Shown one piece after another: positions 7,922 to 19,566 of a stretch of DNA of 64,000 nucleotides. The DNA is from Pirellulales bacterium. GTDB taxonomy: Bacteria; Planctomycetota; Planctomycetia; Pirellulales; Lacipirellulaceae. The position numbers and the translations under genes were made by a program. A model generated the notes under the pieces. The model ran no database searches and was not told the DNA's origin. It worked only from the letters and a program-made list of their open reading frames with translations. Each line of letters opens with the position of its first letter. The first letter of the stretch is position 1. Location of the stretch: the NCBI GenBank assembly GCA_022841705.1, contig JALHQZ010000002.1, positions 620,001-684,000 on the forward strand, given 5' to 3'.

Positions 7922-9238
7922 ATGAACGCCACCGAAGTCCTGCGCATTGTTGACGCGATCCATCGCGATAAGCACATCAACAAGGAAATTGTCTTCGAAG
8001 GCATCGAAGCGGCGCTCGTCTCGGCCCTGAAAAAGTATCACGGCGAAGAGAAAATCGTCGAGGTTTCGATCGATCGGCAAACGGGCAAGGTGGCCGCCAC
8101 CTGCGATGGCGAGCAATTGGATTCCGAAGAGGTCGTCGGCCGAATTGGCGCCCAAACCGCCAAGCAGGTGATGATCCAAAAAATCCGCGAAGCCGAACGC
8201 GACGCGCTGTACGATGAGTACGAAGAGCTCCAAGGCCAAATGGTCAGCGGCATCATTCAGCGGTACGAAGGCGCCGCGGCGACGGTGACGCTTGGCAACG
8301 TTGAAGCGATCCTGCCGCGCAGCGAACAAATCCCCGGCGAGACCCACCACGCTAACGAGCGGGTGCGGGCCACGGTGTACGAAGTGCGCAAAGCGGGCAG
8401 CCGAGTGAAGGTAATCCTCAGCCGCCGGGCGCCGCAACTGGTGCAGCGACTGTTCGAACAAGAGATCCCCGAAATCGCCGACGGCGTAATCGAGATTCGC
8501 GCGATGGCTCGCGAGCCGGGCTACCGCTCGAAGGTGGCGGTGAGCAGCAGCGACACGCGGGTCGATTGTGTTGGCGCCTGCGTCGGCGTGCGGGGCAATC
8601 GCATTAAGAACATCGTCGATGAGCTCGGTGGCGAGCGGATCGACATCGTCCGATGGGATGACAACCTGGAGGTCTTCATTCCTCACGCGCTCAGCCCCGC
8701 GGAAGTAGAGCAGGTGATCCTGTGCCGCATCCTCGGCCGGGCGATTGTGCTGGTGCGGGAAGATCAGTTGTCGCTGGCGATCGGCCGCCGCGGCCAAAAC
8801 GTGAGGCTCGCCAGCAAGCTGTCGGGCTGGGATATTGAAATCATGACCCAGGACGAACTGGCCGAGTCGATCGACCGGGCCGTCGAGGGGTACAGCGCCA
8901 TTGAGGGCGTCGAAAAGGAATTGGCGGAAAAGCTCGTGGAAGAAGGCTTCCTCAGCTATGATGACCTGTCGATCATCGAGCCGGATGACTTGATGGCGAT
9001 GGGCGGCCTCACCGAAGAACAAGCCGCCGCCATTGTGGAGCAAGCGGAGTCCCGCGCCGAAGAGGCCGAGGCCGCCGCCACCGAAGCCCGCAAGCAAAAG
9101 AAAGAACGTGAACGGCTCGCCGCGATCGAAGCGGAACGAACCGAAGTGGAAGCCCAAAAGGCGGCGGATGCCAAGCTGATGGCCGGCCCTGAAGAGCCGG
9201 CGCCAGTGGAAGAGCCTCCGGCGGAAGAGACAACATAA
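7922..9238 (+). CDS. nusA: Transcription termination/antitermination protein NusA
   Basis: 438 residues from ATG 7922 ([11 protein letters not shown]); the frame is open further upstream but those residues are not NusA-like. Domain order: N-terminal RNA-polymerase-binding region, S1 domain ([21 protein letters not shown]), KH1 ([20 protein letters not shown]), KH2 ([20 protein letters not shown]), then a helix-hairpin-helix pair ([15 protein letters not shown]..., [15 protein letters not shown]) and an acidic Glu/Ala-rich coiled tail. It modulates pausing, termination and rRNA antitermination. It heads the nusA-infB-rbfA set; rimP, often directly upstream, is absent here. Confidence 0.97.
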   Translation: MNATEVLRIVDAIHRDKHINKEIVFEGIEAALVSALKKYHGEEKIVEVSIDRQTGKVAATCDGEQLDSEEVVGRIGAQTAKQVMIQKIREAERDALYDEYEELQGQMVSGIIQRYEGAAATVTLGNVEAILPRSEQIPGETHHANERVRATVYEVRKAGSRVKVILSRRAPQLVQRLFEQEIPEIADGVIEIRAMAREPGYRSKVAVSSSDTRVDCVGACVGVRGNRIKNIVDELGGERIDIVRWDDNLEVFIPHALSPAEVEQVILCRILGRAIVLVREDQLSLAIGRRGQNVRLASKLSGWDIEIMTQDELAESIDRAVEGYSAIEGVEKELAEKLVEEGFLSYDDLSIIEPDDLMAMGGLTEEQAAAIVEQAESRAEEAEAAATEARKQKKERERLAAIEAERTEVEAQKAADAKLMAGPEEPAPVEEPPAEETT

Positions 9239-9246
9239 CCAATTAG

Positions 9247-9304
9247 CCGGCAGGCGCTAGCCTCCGGTTCTGCGAATACAAAACCGGAGGCTAGCGCCTG
9301 CCGG
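9247..9304. repeat. 23-bp perfect inverted repeat between nusA and infB
   Basis: Arms 9247-9269 and 9282-9304 are perfectly complementary (the core GGCGCTAGCCTCCGG occurs in the left arm), with a 12-nt loop. It starts 8 bp after the nusA stop and has no T-run. Confidence 0.8.
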
Positions 9305-9487
9305 TTGATGGTTGGAAGAGTTTTTTACGCGGCGGTCGGGTGATCGTCGCCGATGGCAAACCCTTATTGGGAGACGCGCATAATGGTTTGCTAATAGTTA
9401 TGTAGTTCGTCGGCATTCGGCGGCGTGGCGCAAACATTCCCGGTAAGCACGCCCCGTTTGACTCCCGACGACACGGAGAATCTGCAG

Positions 9488-12286
9488 TTGGCAGTTCGAA
9501 TCTACGCTCTGGCGAAGGAGCTCAACGTCGACAGCAAAGAGCTGGTCGAGTTGTGCAATCGCATTGGCATTCCGGGAAAAGGCTCGGCGCTCGCCAGCGT
9601 CGAAGACCACGAAGCGGCCAAGCTGCGCGAAGCGTTCGCTGGTGGTGGCGCTGCCCCGGTGAAAGGTAAAGCCGCCGCGCCGCCAAAGCCAGAGCGCCCC
9701 AAGGAGAATACCGCCGCGCCGATGCGGGTGATCGTCGCCCCCGTCTCCAAAGGCCCACTCGCTGGTCGCCGCCGCAGTGAAGAAGCGCCCGTCGCGGAAG
9801 AGCCGAGCACCGAAGCAGCTCCCGCTGAGATGGTCGCAGCCGCCGAAGCTGAAGCTGCCGCCGCTGATGCTCCTGCCAAGGCGACCTCGACGCCTGCTCA
9901 GCCCGCATCGACCGGCCGCAGTGGCCCGCTCTCGCGGATGATGAAGCGCGAAGATTACATCGGGCCCGGGGGCTCCGTGGGCAAACTGCCCAATGTCACT
10001 CCGAAGACCGGTGACAAGGAGCCGCCCAAGTCACGCCGTAGCGAAAAGCCCCAAAAGGCTTCCGGCCCGGTGGTGAAACTCGCCGCGATGCCGGCCGCTC
10101 CGCCGCCATCCACACCCAAGCCGCGGCGTGATGAAGCCCCGGCGCAAAAGCCGGACATGAAGCTGCCGGCCGAGGTGCTCGGCGGGCAACGGATCGGGGC
10201 CGCTCCACTCGCCGCGCATCTCAAGCGCGCCGAACGCACGCTGGAAGCAGAACGCATTCGTCAAGCCGCCGCCAAAACCGCTGAGGAAGAATCGGCCAAG
10301 GCACGTGGCAAGAAGGGTCGCGGCGGCGCCGCGACCGGCGATAAGGACGAGGACGGCGGTCGGCCAATGCTCGGCGGGCGCGAACAGCGGCAACTTGCCC
10401 GCCGCCGCACCAAGCCGGGCGGCGAGGATGATGGCGGTCCCGTCCGGACCATCAAGCGTAACCGCCGCGGCGTGGGCGTCGCCACCATGCCCCGCAAGAG
10501 CGACATCACGCTTGAACTTCCCTGCACCGTGAAGGACATGTCCGAAGCGGCCGGCATCCCCGCGGCCCAGATCATCCGCGTTCTGATGCAAGAAGGAATG
10601 ATGGTTCGCATCACCGACACCATCGATCCCGACATGGCAGAGCTGGTGGCCGCCGAACTCGGCCTCGCTGTGACGTTCGCCAAGGCGCAAACCACCGAGG
10701 ACCGCATCCTCAGCGCGATTCGCGACGCCGTTGACGAGCCCGAGTCGCTCGTCCAGCGGCCGCCGGTCGTCACCTTCCTCGGGCACGTCGACCACGGCAA
10801 GACGTCACTGCTGGACCGCATCATCGGCATCAACGTGGTGAAGGGCGAAAGCGGCGGCATCACGCAGCACATTCGCGCCTACCAGATTGAAAACAATGGC
10901 CGGCCGATTTCATTCGTCGACACGCCGGGCCACGAAGCGTTTACCGAAATGCGGGCCCGCGGAGCCAACGTCACCGATATCGCCGTACTGGTGGTTGCCG
11001 CCGACGACGGCGTGATGCCCCAAACCGAAGAAGCAATCAGCCACATTCGCGCCGCCGGCGTGCCGATCATCGTGGCGCTCAACAAGATCGACCTGCCGGG
11101 CATCGACCAAAATCGCGCGTTGCAGGACCTGGCCGCCAACGATCTCTTGCCGAGCGAGTGGGGTGGCGAAGTCGAAGTCATCCGCACCAGTGCGCAAACC
11201 GGCGCGGGGATCGACGAACTGCTCGACACCATCCTCACCGTTGCCGAACTGCACGAGTACAAGGCCAACCCCAACCGCCCCGCCGTGGGGACCTGCCTTG
11301 AATCGTCGCAGGACGCCGACCGCGGCGTGATGACCAAGGTGATGGTGCAGAAGGGAACGCTAAAAGTGGGCGATGTGATCGTCTGTGGCGATGCCTACGG
11401 TCGCGTGAAAGCGATGTTCGACACGCTCGATCGCCACCAGCGCGTGGCCGAAGCGGGCCCAAGTCGGCCGGTCAATTTGGTTGGCTTCGACGAAGCCCCC
11501 AGCGCCGGCCAACCGCTGTACGTGCTCGACGATATCGGCACCGCGCGCGAAATCGCCGAGACCCGCAGCGCCGAGAACCGCGTCGCTTACCTCGGCTCCG
11601 GCGGCTACCAGCATGTCACGCTGGAAACGCTGTTCGATCGGCTCGAAGGCGAAGCCGAAGTGCAAACGCTCAACCTCATTCTGCGGGCCGACACCCGCGG
11701 GTCGATCGAAGCAATCGAGAAAGAGCTCACCAAGCTCGAACACCCCGAAGTCCGCCTCAAGCTGCTCCAGCGCAGTGTGGGCGCCGTGACCGATGGCGAC
11801 GTGCTGTTGGCCCAAGCCTCCGAAGCGGTGATCATCGCGTTCAATGTAATCCCCGACGACAAGGCCCGCAGCCGTTCGGAGCGCGAAGGGATCGAGATTC
11901 GTCGGTACGATGTGATCTACAAAATCACCGACGACCTGAAAGCGGCGATGGAAGGAATGCTCAAGCCCGAAGAGCGCGAAGTCTCGCTTGGCCGCGCGCT
12001 GGTGCAGCAGGTCTTTCGGATCAGCCGCGTGGGCGCCATCGCTGGTTGCCGGGTGCTCTCGGGCGTCATCGAGCGCTCGGCTCGCTGCCGCGTGGTCCGC
12101 GACAGCACGGTCATCGGCGACTACGCGATTGACACCCTGCGGCGTGAAAAGGACGACGCTAAGGAAGTCCGCGAAGGCTACGAGTGCGGGATCAAACTGG
12201 CCGGGTTCAACGACATCAAAGAAGGCGACCTCTTGGACGCCTACAAAGTCGAACAAATCGGCCGCAGCTTTGATGATACGCAGTAA
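9488..12286 (+). CDS. infB: Translation initiation factor IF-2
   Basis: About 932 residues. TTG 9488 is preferred over GTG 9425 because GGAG at 9475-9478 lies 9 nt upstream and the conserved IF2 N-domain begins right there (VRIYALAKELNVDSKELVELC). A long Ala/Pro/Glu/Lys-rich linker leads to a second IF2_N domain, then the GTPase: G1 GHVDHGKTS, G3 DTPGHEAF, G4 NKIDLPG, followed by domains II, III and the C-terminal fMet-tRNA-binding domain (EGYECGIKLAGFNDIKEGD). It delivers initiator tRNA to the ribosome. It lies downstream of nusA as in most bacteria. Confidence 0.96.
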   Translation: MAVRIYALAKELNVDSKELVELCNRIGIPGKGSALASVEDHEAAKLREAFAGGGAAPVKGKAAAPPKPERPKENTAAPMRVIVAPVSKGPLAGRRRSEEAPVAEEPSTEAAPAEMVAAAEAEAAAADAPAKATSTPAQPASTGRSGPLSRMMKREDYIGPGGSVGKLPNVTPKTGDKEPPKSRRSEKPQKASGPVVKLAAMPAAPPPSTPKPRRDEAPAQKPDMKLPAEVLGGQRIGAAPLAAHLKRAERTLEAERIRQAAAKTAEEESAKARGKKGRGGAATGDKDEDGGRPMLGGREQRQLARRRTKPGGEDDGGPVRTIKRNRRGVGVATMPRKSDITLELPCTVKDMSEAAGIPAAQIIRVLMQEGMMVRITDTIDPDMAELVAAELGLAVTFAKAQTTEDRILSAIRDAVDEPESLVQRPPVVTFLGHVDHGKTSLLDRIIGINVVKGESGGITQHIRAYQIENNGRPISFVDTPGHEAFTEMRARGANVTDIAVLVVAADDGVMPQTEEAISHIRAAGVPIIVALNKIDLPGIDQNRALQDLAANDLLPSEWGGEVEVIRTSAQTGAGIDELLDTILTVAELHEYKANPNRPAVGTCLESSQDADRGVMTKVMVQKGTLKVGDVIVCGDAYGRVKAMFDTLDRHQRVAEAGPSRPVNLVGFDEAPSAGQPLYVLDDIGTAREIAETRSAENRVAYLGSGGYQHVTLETLFDRLEGEAEVQTLNLILRADTRGSIEAIEKELTKLEHPEVRLKLLQRSVGAVTDGDVLLAQASEAVIIAFNVIPDDKARSRSEREGIEIRRYDVIYKITDDLKAAMEGMLKPEEREVSLGRALVQQVFRISRVGAIAGCRVLSGVIERSARCRVVRDSTVIGDYAIDTLRREKDDAKEVREGYECGIKLAGFNDIKEGDLLDAYKVEQIGRSFDDTQ

Positions 12287-12410
12287 GCAGACAGTGGGCA
12301 GCGGGCAGCAGGCAGAATGAATTAAGGCCTCACCCCGTTTCACTGAATTGATTGTTTCGGATTGTCGTTAGTCGCGTACGATTCAGGACTCACCATTCAC
12401 CCCCTCACTC

Positions 12411-12827
12411 ATGTCCTCTCGAAGAGTTCTCAAAGCCGCCGAAGCGATTCGCGAGGTCGTCAGCATGGCGATCCTGCGGGACCTGCGCGACCCGCGGATT
12501 GAGCACGTGACCGTGACGAGCGTGACGGTTTCGCCCGATATGCGGCAGGCGAAAGTGTACGTTTCGGTGATGGGCGAGGAGTCCAAACAAAAGCTATGCT
12601 TGTACGGCCTGCAGAGTTCGGCGGGATTTTTGCAAAGCAAGATCAGCGACCGCATCGACACTCGCTATACGCCGAAGCTGATTTTCGAACTTGACCAAGG
12701 GGTGAAGAAGTCGATCGCCATCGCCAAGACGCTCGCCGAAGTTTTAGGCGATAAACCACCCGCCGACAGCGCCGAGAACACGGACGACGAGTCGTTCGAC
12801 GAACCTCAAGAAGTCGACCAGACATAG
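12411..12827 (+). CDS. rbfA: Ribosome-binding factor A
   Basis: 138 residues with the KH-like RbfA fold: RRVLKAAEAIREVVSMAIL, DPRIEHVTVTSVTVSPDMRQAKVYVSV, and the SRI-like DRIDTRYTPKLIFELD. It assists 16S 5'-end maturation and cold adaptation of the 30S subunit. An acidic tail (DSAENTDDESFDEPQEVDQ) follows. It is in the usual place after infB, 124 bp downstream, so it may share the nusA-infB transcript. Confidence 0.93.
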   Translation: MSSRRVLKAAEAIREVVSMAILRDLRDPRIEHVTVTSVTVSPDMRQAKVYVSVMGEESKQKLCLYGLQSSAGFLQSKISDRIDTRYTPKLIFELDQGVKKSIAIAKTLAEVLGDKPPADSAENTDDESFDEPQEVDQT

Positions 12828-12887
12828 TCGCTTTACAACCGCCCAAAAACTACGCCTCCGCTTCCTTTCGCTACTTAGATTTACACC

Positions 12888-13883
12888 ATGTCCGTCGCCG
12901 CCAATCGCACCGTCCGCCTCACCAAGTTGGCCAGCAGCTTGAAAAAGGTCTTCAAGCCCGTCACGCCAGCCAAGGATCGCACCGCGCTGGAAGTGCTGGT
13001 GTATGCGTGCCTCTTGGAGAACTCTTCGCACGATGAAGCGGACAAAGCGTTCGCCGCGCTCAAACCTGGTAACTTCTACTTCGACTGGAACGAAGTGCGC
13101 GTCAGCACCCGCCGCGAGTTATCGGAAGCCGTCAAAAACCTCACCGACCCCGAAGGCGCCGCCGATCGGGTGAAGCTCGTGCTCCAAAGCGTGTTCGAGA
13201 CGGTCTACATTTTCGACATCGAGCTGCTCAAGAAACAGAACCTTGGTCAAGCTGTCGCGGCGGTGGAAAAGTACAAAGGCGCCACGCCGTTTGTGGTGGC
13301 TTACCTCGCCCAGAACGCGCTCGCGGGGCATTCGATTCCCGTGAACAAAGGTTTGCTCACGGCGCTGCACACGCTCGACATCATCACCGATGCAGAACTC
13401 GCCAAGGGCATCGCCCCCGGCCTCGAGCGCGCAATTCCCAAGAGTAAGGGCATGGAAGTTGGCAGTCTGATGCACCAACTCGGCGTGGAAGTCGGCCGTA
13501 ACCCCTACGGCACAACCGCCCGTAAGCTACTGACGGATCTTGACCCCTCGTGCAAAGACCGGCTTCCCAAAAAACCCGCGCCCCCTGCTCCAACACCCCC
13601 GCCGAAGGCTCCCGAAGTCGCCGCCAAAGCCGACGCGAAAAAGCCGTCAACACCCGGTGCCGCCAAAAAGTCGGAACCCGTGAAGCAGACGGACAAAAAG
13701 GCCGAAGCCAAAAAGCCCGAGCCGAAAAAACCCGAAGTCAAGAAGCCGGTCGCCAAGAAACCCGAACCGCCCAAGAAGCCCGTCGCGAAAAAGCCCGAGC
13801 CCAAAAAGCCAGCGCCCAAGAAACCTGCCCCGCCGGCCAAGACCAAAACCTCGTCGAAATTGGCGAAAAAGAAGCCGCGGTAA
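12888..13883 (+). CDS. Degenerate HhH-GPD (endonuclease III-like) protein with Lys/Pro tail
   Basis: 331 residues. Residues ~30-190 are helical and resemble the endonuclease III fold (ALEVLVYACLLENSS, AADRVKLVLQSVFETVY, then KYKGATPFVVAYLAQNAL and IPVNKGLLTALHTLDII). By eye against Nth, the catalytic Lys of LPGVGRKTA and the Asp of VDTH correspond to non-catalytic residues here (Pro and Asn). The C-terminal 110 residues are a low-complexity KKPEPKKP-type tail with many Lys-Pro-Ala units, probably disordered and DNA- or RNA-binding. It starts 60 bp after rbfA. It could be a non-catalytic nucleic-acid-binding relative; the assignment is by fold pattern only. Confidence 0.55.
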   Translation: MSVAANRTVRLTKLASSLKKVFKPVTPAKDRTALEVLVYACLLENSSHDEADKAFAALKPGNFYFDWNEVRVSTRRELSEAVKNLTDPEGAADRVKLVLQSVFETVYIFDIELLKKQNLGQAVAAVEKYKGATPFVVAYLAQNALAGHSIPVNKGLLTALHTLDIITDAELAKGIAPGLERAIPKSKGMEVGSLMHQLGVEVGRNPYGTTARKLLTDLDPSCKDRLPKKPAPPAPTPPPKAPEVAAKADAKKPSTPGAAKKSEPVKQTDKKAEAKKPEPKKPEVKKPVAKKPEPPKKPVAKKPEPKKPAPKKPAPPAKTKTSSKLAKKKPR

Positions 13884-13903
13884 GCAATCCACCGTAATTC
13901 ACC

Positions 13904-13980
13904 GTTAGCCGCGACGCGGTAGCGGAGCACGTTGGTGGTTAATCGCACGCCACGCGCTCCGCTTCCGCGTCGCGGCTAAC
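13904..13980. repeat. TTAGCCGCGACGC-family hairpin
   Basis: Arms 13904-13928 and 13956-13980 (25 nt, one or two mismatches) around a 27-nt loop. The same arm sequence recurs at 39312-39384 and as single arms at 43190-43214 and 44961-44989. Confidence 0.8.
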
Positions 13981-14023
13981 GCCGTCTCTCAAAACATCGA
14001 CCTCCGCGAATTGGAACAACGTC

Positions 14024-14773
14024 ATGGCCGGCCACTCACACTGGGCAAACATCGCGCGGAAGAAGTCGGTGATCGACGCCAAGCGCGGCAAGCTCTGGAG
14101 CAAGCTCTCTAAGGCGATTATCGTGGCGGCGCGCGTGGGGGGCGGCGACCCCGACATGAACCTGCGGCTGCGGTACGCGATTAACGACGCCAAGTCGATC
14201 TCCATGCCGAAGGACAACATCGAGCGCGCAATCAAGCGGGGGATCGGCGAACTCGACGGGGGCAATCTTGAGGCGGTCCTCTACGAAGGAGTGGGGCCCG
14301 CCGGCGTCGCCATCATCTGCGAGATTCTCACCGACAACCGCAATCGCACCGCGCCGGAGATCCGGAAGATTTTCGAAATCAACGGCGGCAAGCTCGGCGC
14401 CACCGGCTGTGCGGCGTGGATGTTTGAACGCAAAGGCCACTTCGTCCTGCCCGCCGCACAGACCACTGAAGAAGCGCTCTTTGAGCTGGCCCTCGAAGCC
14501 GGCGCCGACGATGTGCACTACGAAGGCGACACGTTTGAAGTGACGTGCCCGCTGGAAGCGTACAACGCGGTGTGCGCCGCACTTGATGGCGCGAATCTCA
14601 CCACCGAAAGCCGCAACATCTCCTATCTGCCGAAAGACACCGTCGATGTCGCCGGCGACGACGCCCGCAAAGTGCTCCGCCTGGTGGAACTCTTGGACGA
14701 TCACGACGACGTGCAAACCGTCGCGGCGAATTTCAATATCGATGACGCGGTGCTGGCGGAGTTGCAGGCGTAG
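14024..14773 (+). CDS. YebC/PmpR-TACO1 family protein
   Basis: 249 residues, full length. Start MAGHSHWANI is diagnostic; WSKLSKAIIVAARVGGGDPDMNLRLR, the GEL/YEGVGPAGVAIICEILTDNRNRTAPEIR core and the late YLPKDTVDV region follow. Members are either DNA-binding regulators or translation factors that relieve ribosome stalling (TACO1-like); the sequence does not settle which. It stands alone between hairpin repeats and is convergent with the following gene. Confidence 0.92.
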   Translation: MAGHSHWANIARKKSVIDAKRGKLWSKLSKAIIVAARVGGGDPDMNLRLRYAINDAKSISMPKDNIERAIKRGIGELDGGNLEAVLYEGVGPAGVAIICEILTDNRNRTAPEIRKIFEINGGKLGATGCAAWMFERKGHFVLPAAQTTEEALFELALEAGADDVHYEGDTFEVTCPLEAYNAVCAALDGANLTTESRNISYLPKDTVDVAGDDARKVLRLVELLDDHDDVQTVAANFNIDDAVLAELQA

Positions 14774-14802
14774 CGAAGGGAAGACGCGGATGTTGAAGGG
14801 GA

Positions 14803-16842
<2,040 letters not shown>

Positions 16843-16855
16843 GTGGTGTGCAAAT

Positions 16856-16951
16856 GTAGGATGGGTTATCCGCGTCAGCGGTAACCCTTCATGATGTGGT
16901 TTCAACACTTACGTCTGGTGGGTTACCGCTGGCGCGGATAACCCACCCTAC
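16856..16951. repeat. Long inverted repeat between yyaL-like gene and mnmA
   Basis: Arms 16856-16887 and 16920-16951 (32 nt, a few mismatches; core GGGTTATCCGCG) around a 32-nt loop. It fills nearly the whole gap between mnmA and the next gene on the minus strand. Confidence 0.75.
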
Positions 16952-16953
16952 TT

Positions 16954-18105
16954 CTATTCAATCCAGCCGCCGCCTAAGACGCGGGTCCTATCGTAACACA
17001 CAACGGCTTGGCCGGGGGCGACGCCGAATTGCGGGTCGGCGAACTCCACCGCGAGCCGGTTCTCGGGCAGCAGCGTGAACGTGGCGGGCGCTGGCGCCGC
17101 GTTGTAGCGAATTTGCGCGAGGCCCACGAGCAGCTCGCCGTGCGGCAAGTCGGTGAGCCAATTCGTTGCCGAAGCGGTCAGCGTGCGGCGGTGCATTTCG
17201 CTCCGCTCGCCCAAGACCACGCGCTTGGTGTCGGGTTCGATCCGCACCACGTACCGCGGTTCACCGAGCGCAATGCCCAAGCCTTTGCGCTGGCCAACAG
17301 TAAATCCTTCGATGCCGTCGTGTTCGCCAAGCACATCGCCGGTGGTGCTGACGAACTCGCCCCCCTCCCCTGCCCTACCGCCCCCTTCAAGGCGACGGCG
17401 TTTGACGAACTCGTCGTACCGGCCGCTGGTGACGAAGCAAATCTCTTGGCTATCTTTCTTGTCTGCCACGCGTAGGCCAAGCTCCGCCGCCCGCTGGCGA
17501 ATTTCGGGTTTGGTGAAACCACCCACCGGCAGCAGCATCCGCTCGAGGTACCGCCGCTCGATGCCGAACAGCACGTACGATTGATCCTTCGCATCATCGA
17601 CGCCGCGCAAGAGGGCCGGCTCACCATCGCGCTCTTCGAGCTGCGCGTAGTGCCCGGTGGCGACGAACTCCGCGCTCGCCGAGTCAGCATAGTCAAACAG
17701 CTTGCCGAACTTGATCCAGTTGTTGCACTGCACGCACGGGTTGGGGGTCCGCCCGCGCGAATACTCGTCAACAAAATAGTCCATAATCCGGCCGAACTCG
17801 CGATTGAGATCGAGCGCGTAAAACGGAATGTTGAGCCGATCCGCCACCCGCCGCGCATCCTCCGCATCCGCCGCCGTGCAGCACCCCTGCTTATGGTCGA
17901 GCCGGTTGATAATCGGCAGTTGTGCCGCTTGCGGCCTGGCTGATCCAGCCGCTGGCTGCTGAGCACCTTCAATTGAACACACCGCCGGCGACTGCTCCCC
18001 ATGCCGCATGAAGACCCCAATCACCTCGTGCCCCGCATCGAGCAGCAGGCGCGCAGCAACGCTCGAATCCACGCCGCCGCTCATTGCCAGCACCACCCGC
18101 GCCAC
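16954..18105 (-). CDS. mnmA: tRNA-specific 2-thiouridylase MnmA
   Basis: 383 residues from GTG 18105, chosen because GGGAG lies just upstream and MVARVVLAMSGGVDSSVAA begins the PP-loop. SGGVDSS binds ATP. The catalytic Cys pair is represented by the RTPNPCVQCN Cys and the Cys of SQEICFV. The enzyme puts sulfur on U34 of Lys, Glu and Gln tRNAs. Between GVFMRHGEQ and the DHKQGCC block there is an extra Ala/Gln/Pro-rich segment of roughly 35 residues compared with E. coli MnmA. The gene is flanked on both sides by hairpin repeats. Confidence 0.95.
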   Translation of the reverse strand: MARVVLAMSGGVDSSVAARLLLDAGHEVIGVFMRHGEQSPAVCSIEGAQQPAAGSARPQAAQLPIINRLDHKQGCCTAADAEDARRVADRLNIPFYALDLNREFGRIMDYFVDEYSRGRTPNPCVQCNNWIKFGKLFDYADSASAEFVATGHYAQLEERDGEPALLRGVDDAKDQSYVLFGIERRYLERMLLPVGGFTKPEIRQRAAELGLRVADKKDSQEICFVTSGRYDEFVKRRRLEGGGRAGEGGEFVSTTGDVLGEHDGIEGFTVGQRKGLGIALGEPRYVVRIEPDTKRVVLGERSEMHRRTLTASATNWLTDLPHGELLVGLAQIRYNAAPAPATFTLLPENRLAVEFADPQFGVAPGQAVVCYDRTRVLGGGWIE

Positions 18106-18156
18106 GATTTGGTCTCCCTCGAAGAAAACGGACGAATGAAGTATAACCGTTCCTCT

Positions 18157-18245
18157 GTAGCAGGCACGGTCCCCGTGCCGTCTGCCGACATTCGAATTCG
18201 GCCCCTTCTTCGCCGCCAAAACGGCACAGGGACCGTGCCTACTAC
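18157..18245. repeat. GTAGGCACGG-family hairpin, copy 1
   Basis: Arms 18157-18181 and 18221-18245, a few mismatches, core GGCACGGTCCCCGTGCC (itself a small palindrome). It lies between divergent mnmA and prfB. Two further copies are at 19421-19502 and 33512-33585. Confidence 0.8.
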
Positions 18246-18266
18246 AATGACCTTTCGGGAGCGAAC

Positions 18267-19386
18267 ATGGACAAAGAGTGGTACGACCGCGAAGCCGCCA
18301 TTCGGGAGGCTCTGACGCAGCTCAGAGACTCTCTTTGACTATGCCGGCAAAAAAGCACGCCTGAAGGAAATTGAAGCCTTACAAGGCGAGGCCAATTTCT
18401 GGGGGGACCAGGAAAAATCGCAGGCGATCATCGCCGAGCAAAAAAGCCTGAAGTCCGTCGTCGCGCCGCTCGACGCCGCCATCTCCGCCGCGACCGATCT
18501 CGAAGCACTCATCGAGATGGCCGAGGAGGATGAATCCTTCGCCGCCGAAGCGCCGCAAGAAATCGAGAGGATCGAAGCGCTGCTCGAACAGCTCAAGCTC
18601 GCTGCGCTGCTCAACGGTCCGCACGATGCGGCGGGCGCCATCCTCACCATCAACGCGCGCGACGGCGGGACCGACGCCAACGACTGGGCCGAAATGCTGC
18701 TGCGGATGTATCTGTTGTGGGCTCAGAAAAACGACTACGCCACCGAGCTGATCGACCGCCAAGATAACGAGCAAGCCGGCATCAACCACGCCACCATCAC
18801 CGTGCGCGGCCCGATGGCCTACGGCTACCTCAAAGGCGAAACCGGTATGCACCGCTTGGTGCGGATCAGCCCCTTCAACTCCGAAGGCAAACGCCAAACC
18901 AGCTTCGCGGCGGTGGATGTCTCGCCCGAAATCTCGGACGCCGTGGTGATCGAGATCGACGAGAATGATATCCGCGAAGACGTGTTCCGCGCCAGTGGCG
19001 CCGGCGGGCAGCACGTCAACAAAACCAGCTCCGCAATTCGCCTCACGCACATTCCCACCAACATCGTAGTGCAATGTCAAAGCGAACGCTCGCAGCACAA
19101 AAATCGCGCCACCGCGTGGAAGATGCTCCGCGCCCGCATGGCCCGCGCCGAAGAAGAGAAGCGTGAAGCCGAGGAGGCGGCCAAGTACCAACAGCAAGCC
19201 AAAACCGGTTTTGGCTCGCAGATTCGCAATTACTTCCTGCACCCCGACCAACGCGTGAAAGACGCCCGCACCAAGTTCTACGTCGGCAGTTTTCACGCGG
19301 TGATGGACGGCGACATCCAAGGCTTCTTGGACGCCACTCTGCGCTGGCGCGCCGGCCAACCCGTGGCGGATGATGACGAAGAGTAA
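18267..19386 (+). CDS. prfB: Peptide chain release factor 2, with programmed +1 frameshift
   Basis: ATG 18267 (GGGAG 5 nt upstream) opens a 23-codon frame ending at TGA 18336. Reading continues in the +1 frame from GAC 18337 (DYAGKKARLKEIEALQ) to 19386, giving about 372 residues. The stop is embedded in CTT TGA C, the classic RF2 slip site. The body has the SPF anticodon-like tripeptide (RLVRISPFNS) and the catalytic GGQ (RASGAGGQHVN). RF2 releases peptides at UGA and UAA, and low RF2 raises frameshifting, so the gene is autoregulated. It is bracketed by two copies of the same hairpin repeat. Confidence 0.95.
18333..18339 (+). other. RF2 programmed frameshift site
   Basis: CTT (18333-18335), TGA (18336-18338), C: the slippery Leu codon, in-frame UGA and favourable 3' C. 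A purine-rich GGGAGG lies in the first frame (about 18304-18309), but it is much further upstream than the internal SD of the E. coli site, so stimulation of the slip may differ. Confidence 0.92.
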
Positions 19387-19420
19387 GGCCGTAGCCCCTT
19401 CCCCTTCATGAGAACGGAAT

Positions 19421-19502
19421 TGTAGTAGGCACGGTCCCCGTGCCGTCTCCGCGCTGTAAAAGACACGCCCCCAAAGACGGCACGGGGACCGTGCCTACTA
19501 CA
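19421..19502. repeat. GTAGGCACGG-family hairpin, copy 2
   Basis: 28-bp perfect arms (19421-19448 and 19475-19502) around a 26-nt loop, 34 bp after the prfB stop. Confidence 0.85.
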
Positions 19503-19566
19503 AAAAACCGACTATGCAGTTCTTCAGCACGCCCCTTGCGAGGAGGGGAGTAATTAATCATCGACC

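Noticed and set aside
7889..9157. 422-codon minus-strand frame across nusA
   Set aside because: Antisense mirror of a conserved nusA with high-GC codon bias; no independent start signal or family.
9495..9503. GTTCGAATC, like a tRNA T-loop
   Set aside because: It is in the conserved infB N-terminus; no acceptor stem or anticodon arm can be folded around it. No tRNA was found elsewhere by eye.
10031..10795. Minus-strand frame across infB
   Set aside because: Mirror of the Ala/Pro/Lys-rich infB linker and GTPase; no support.
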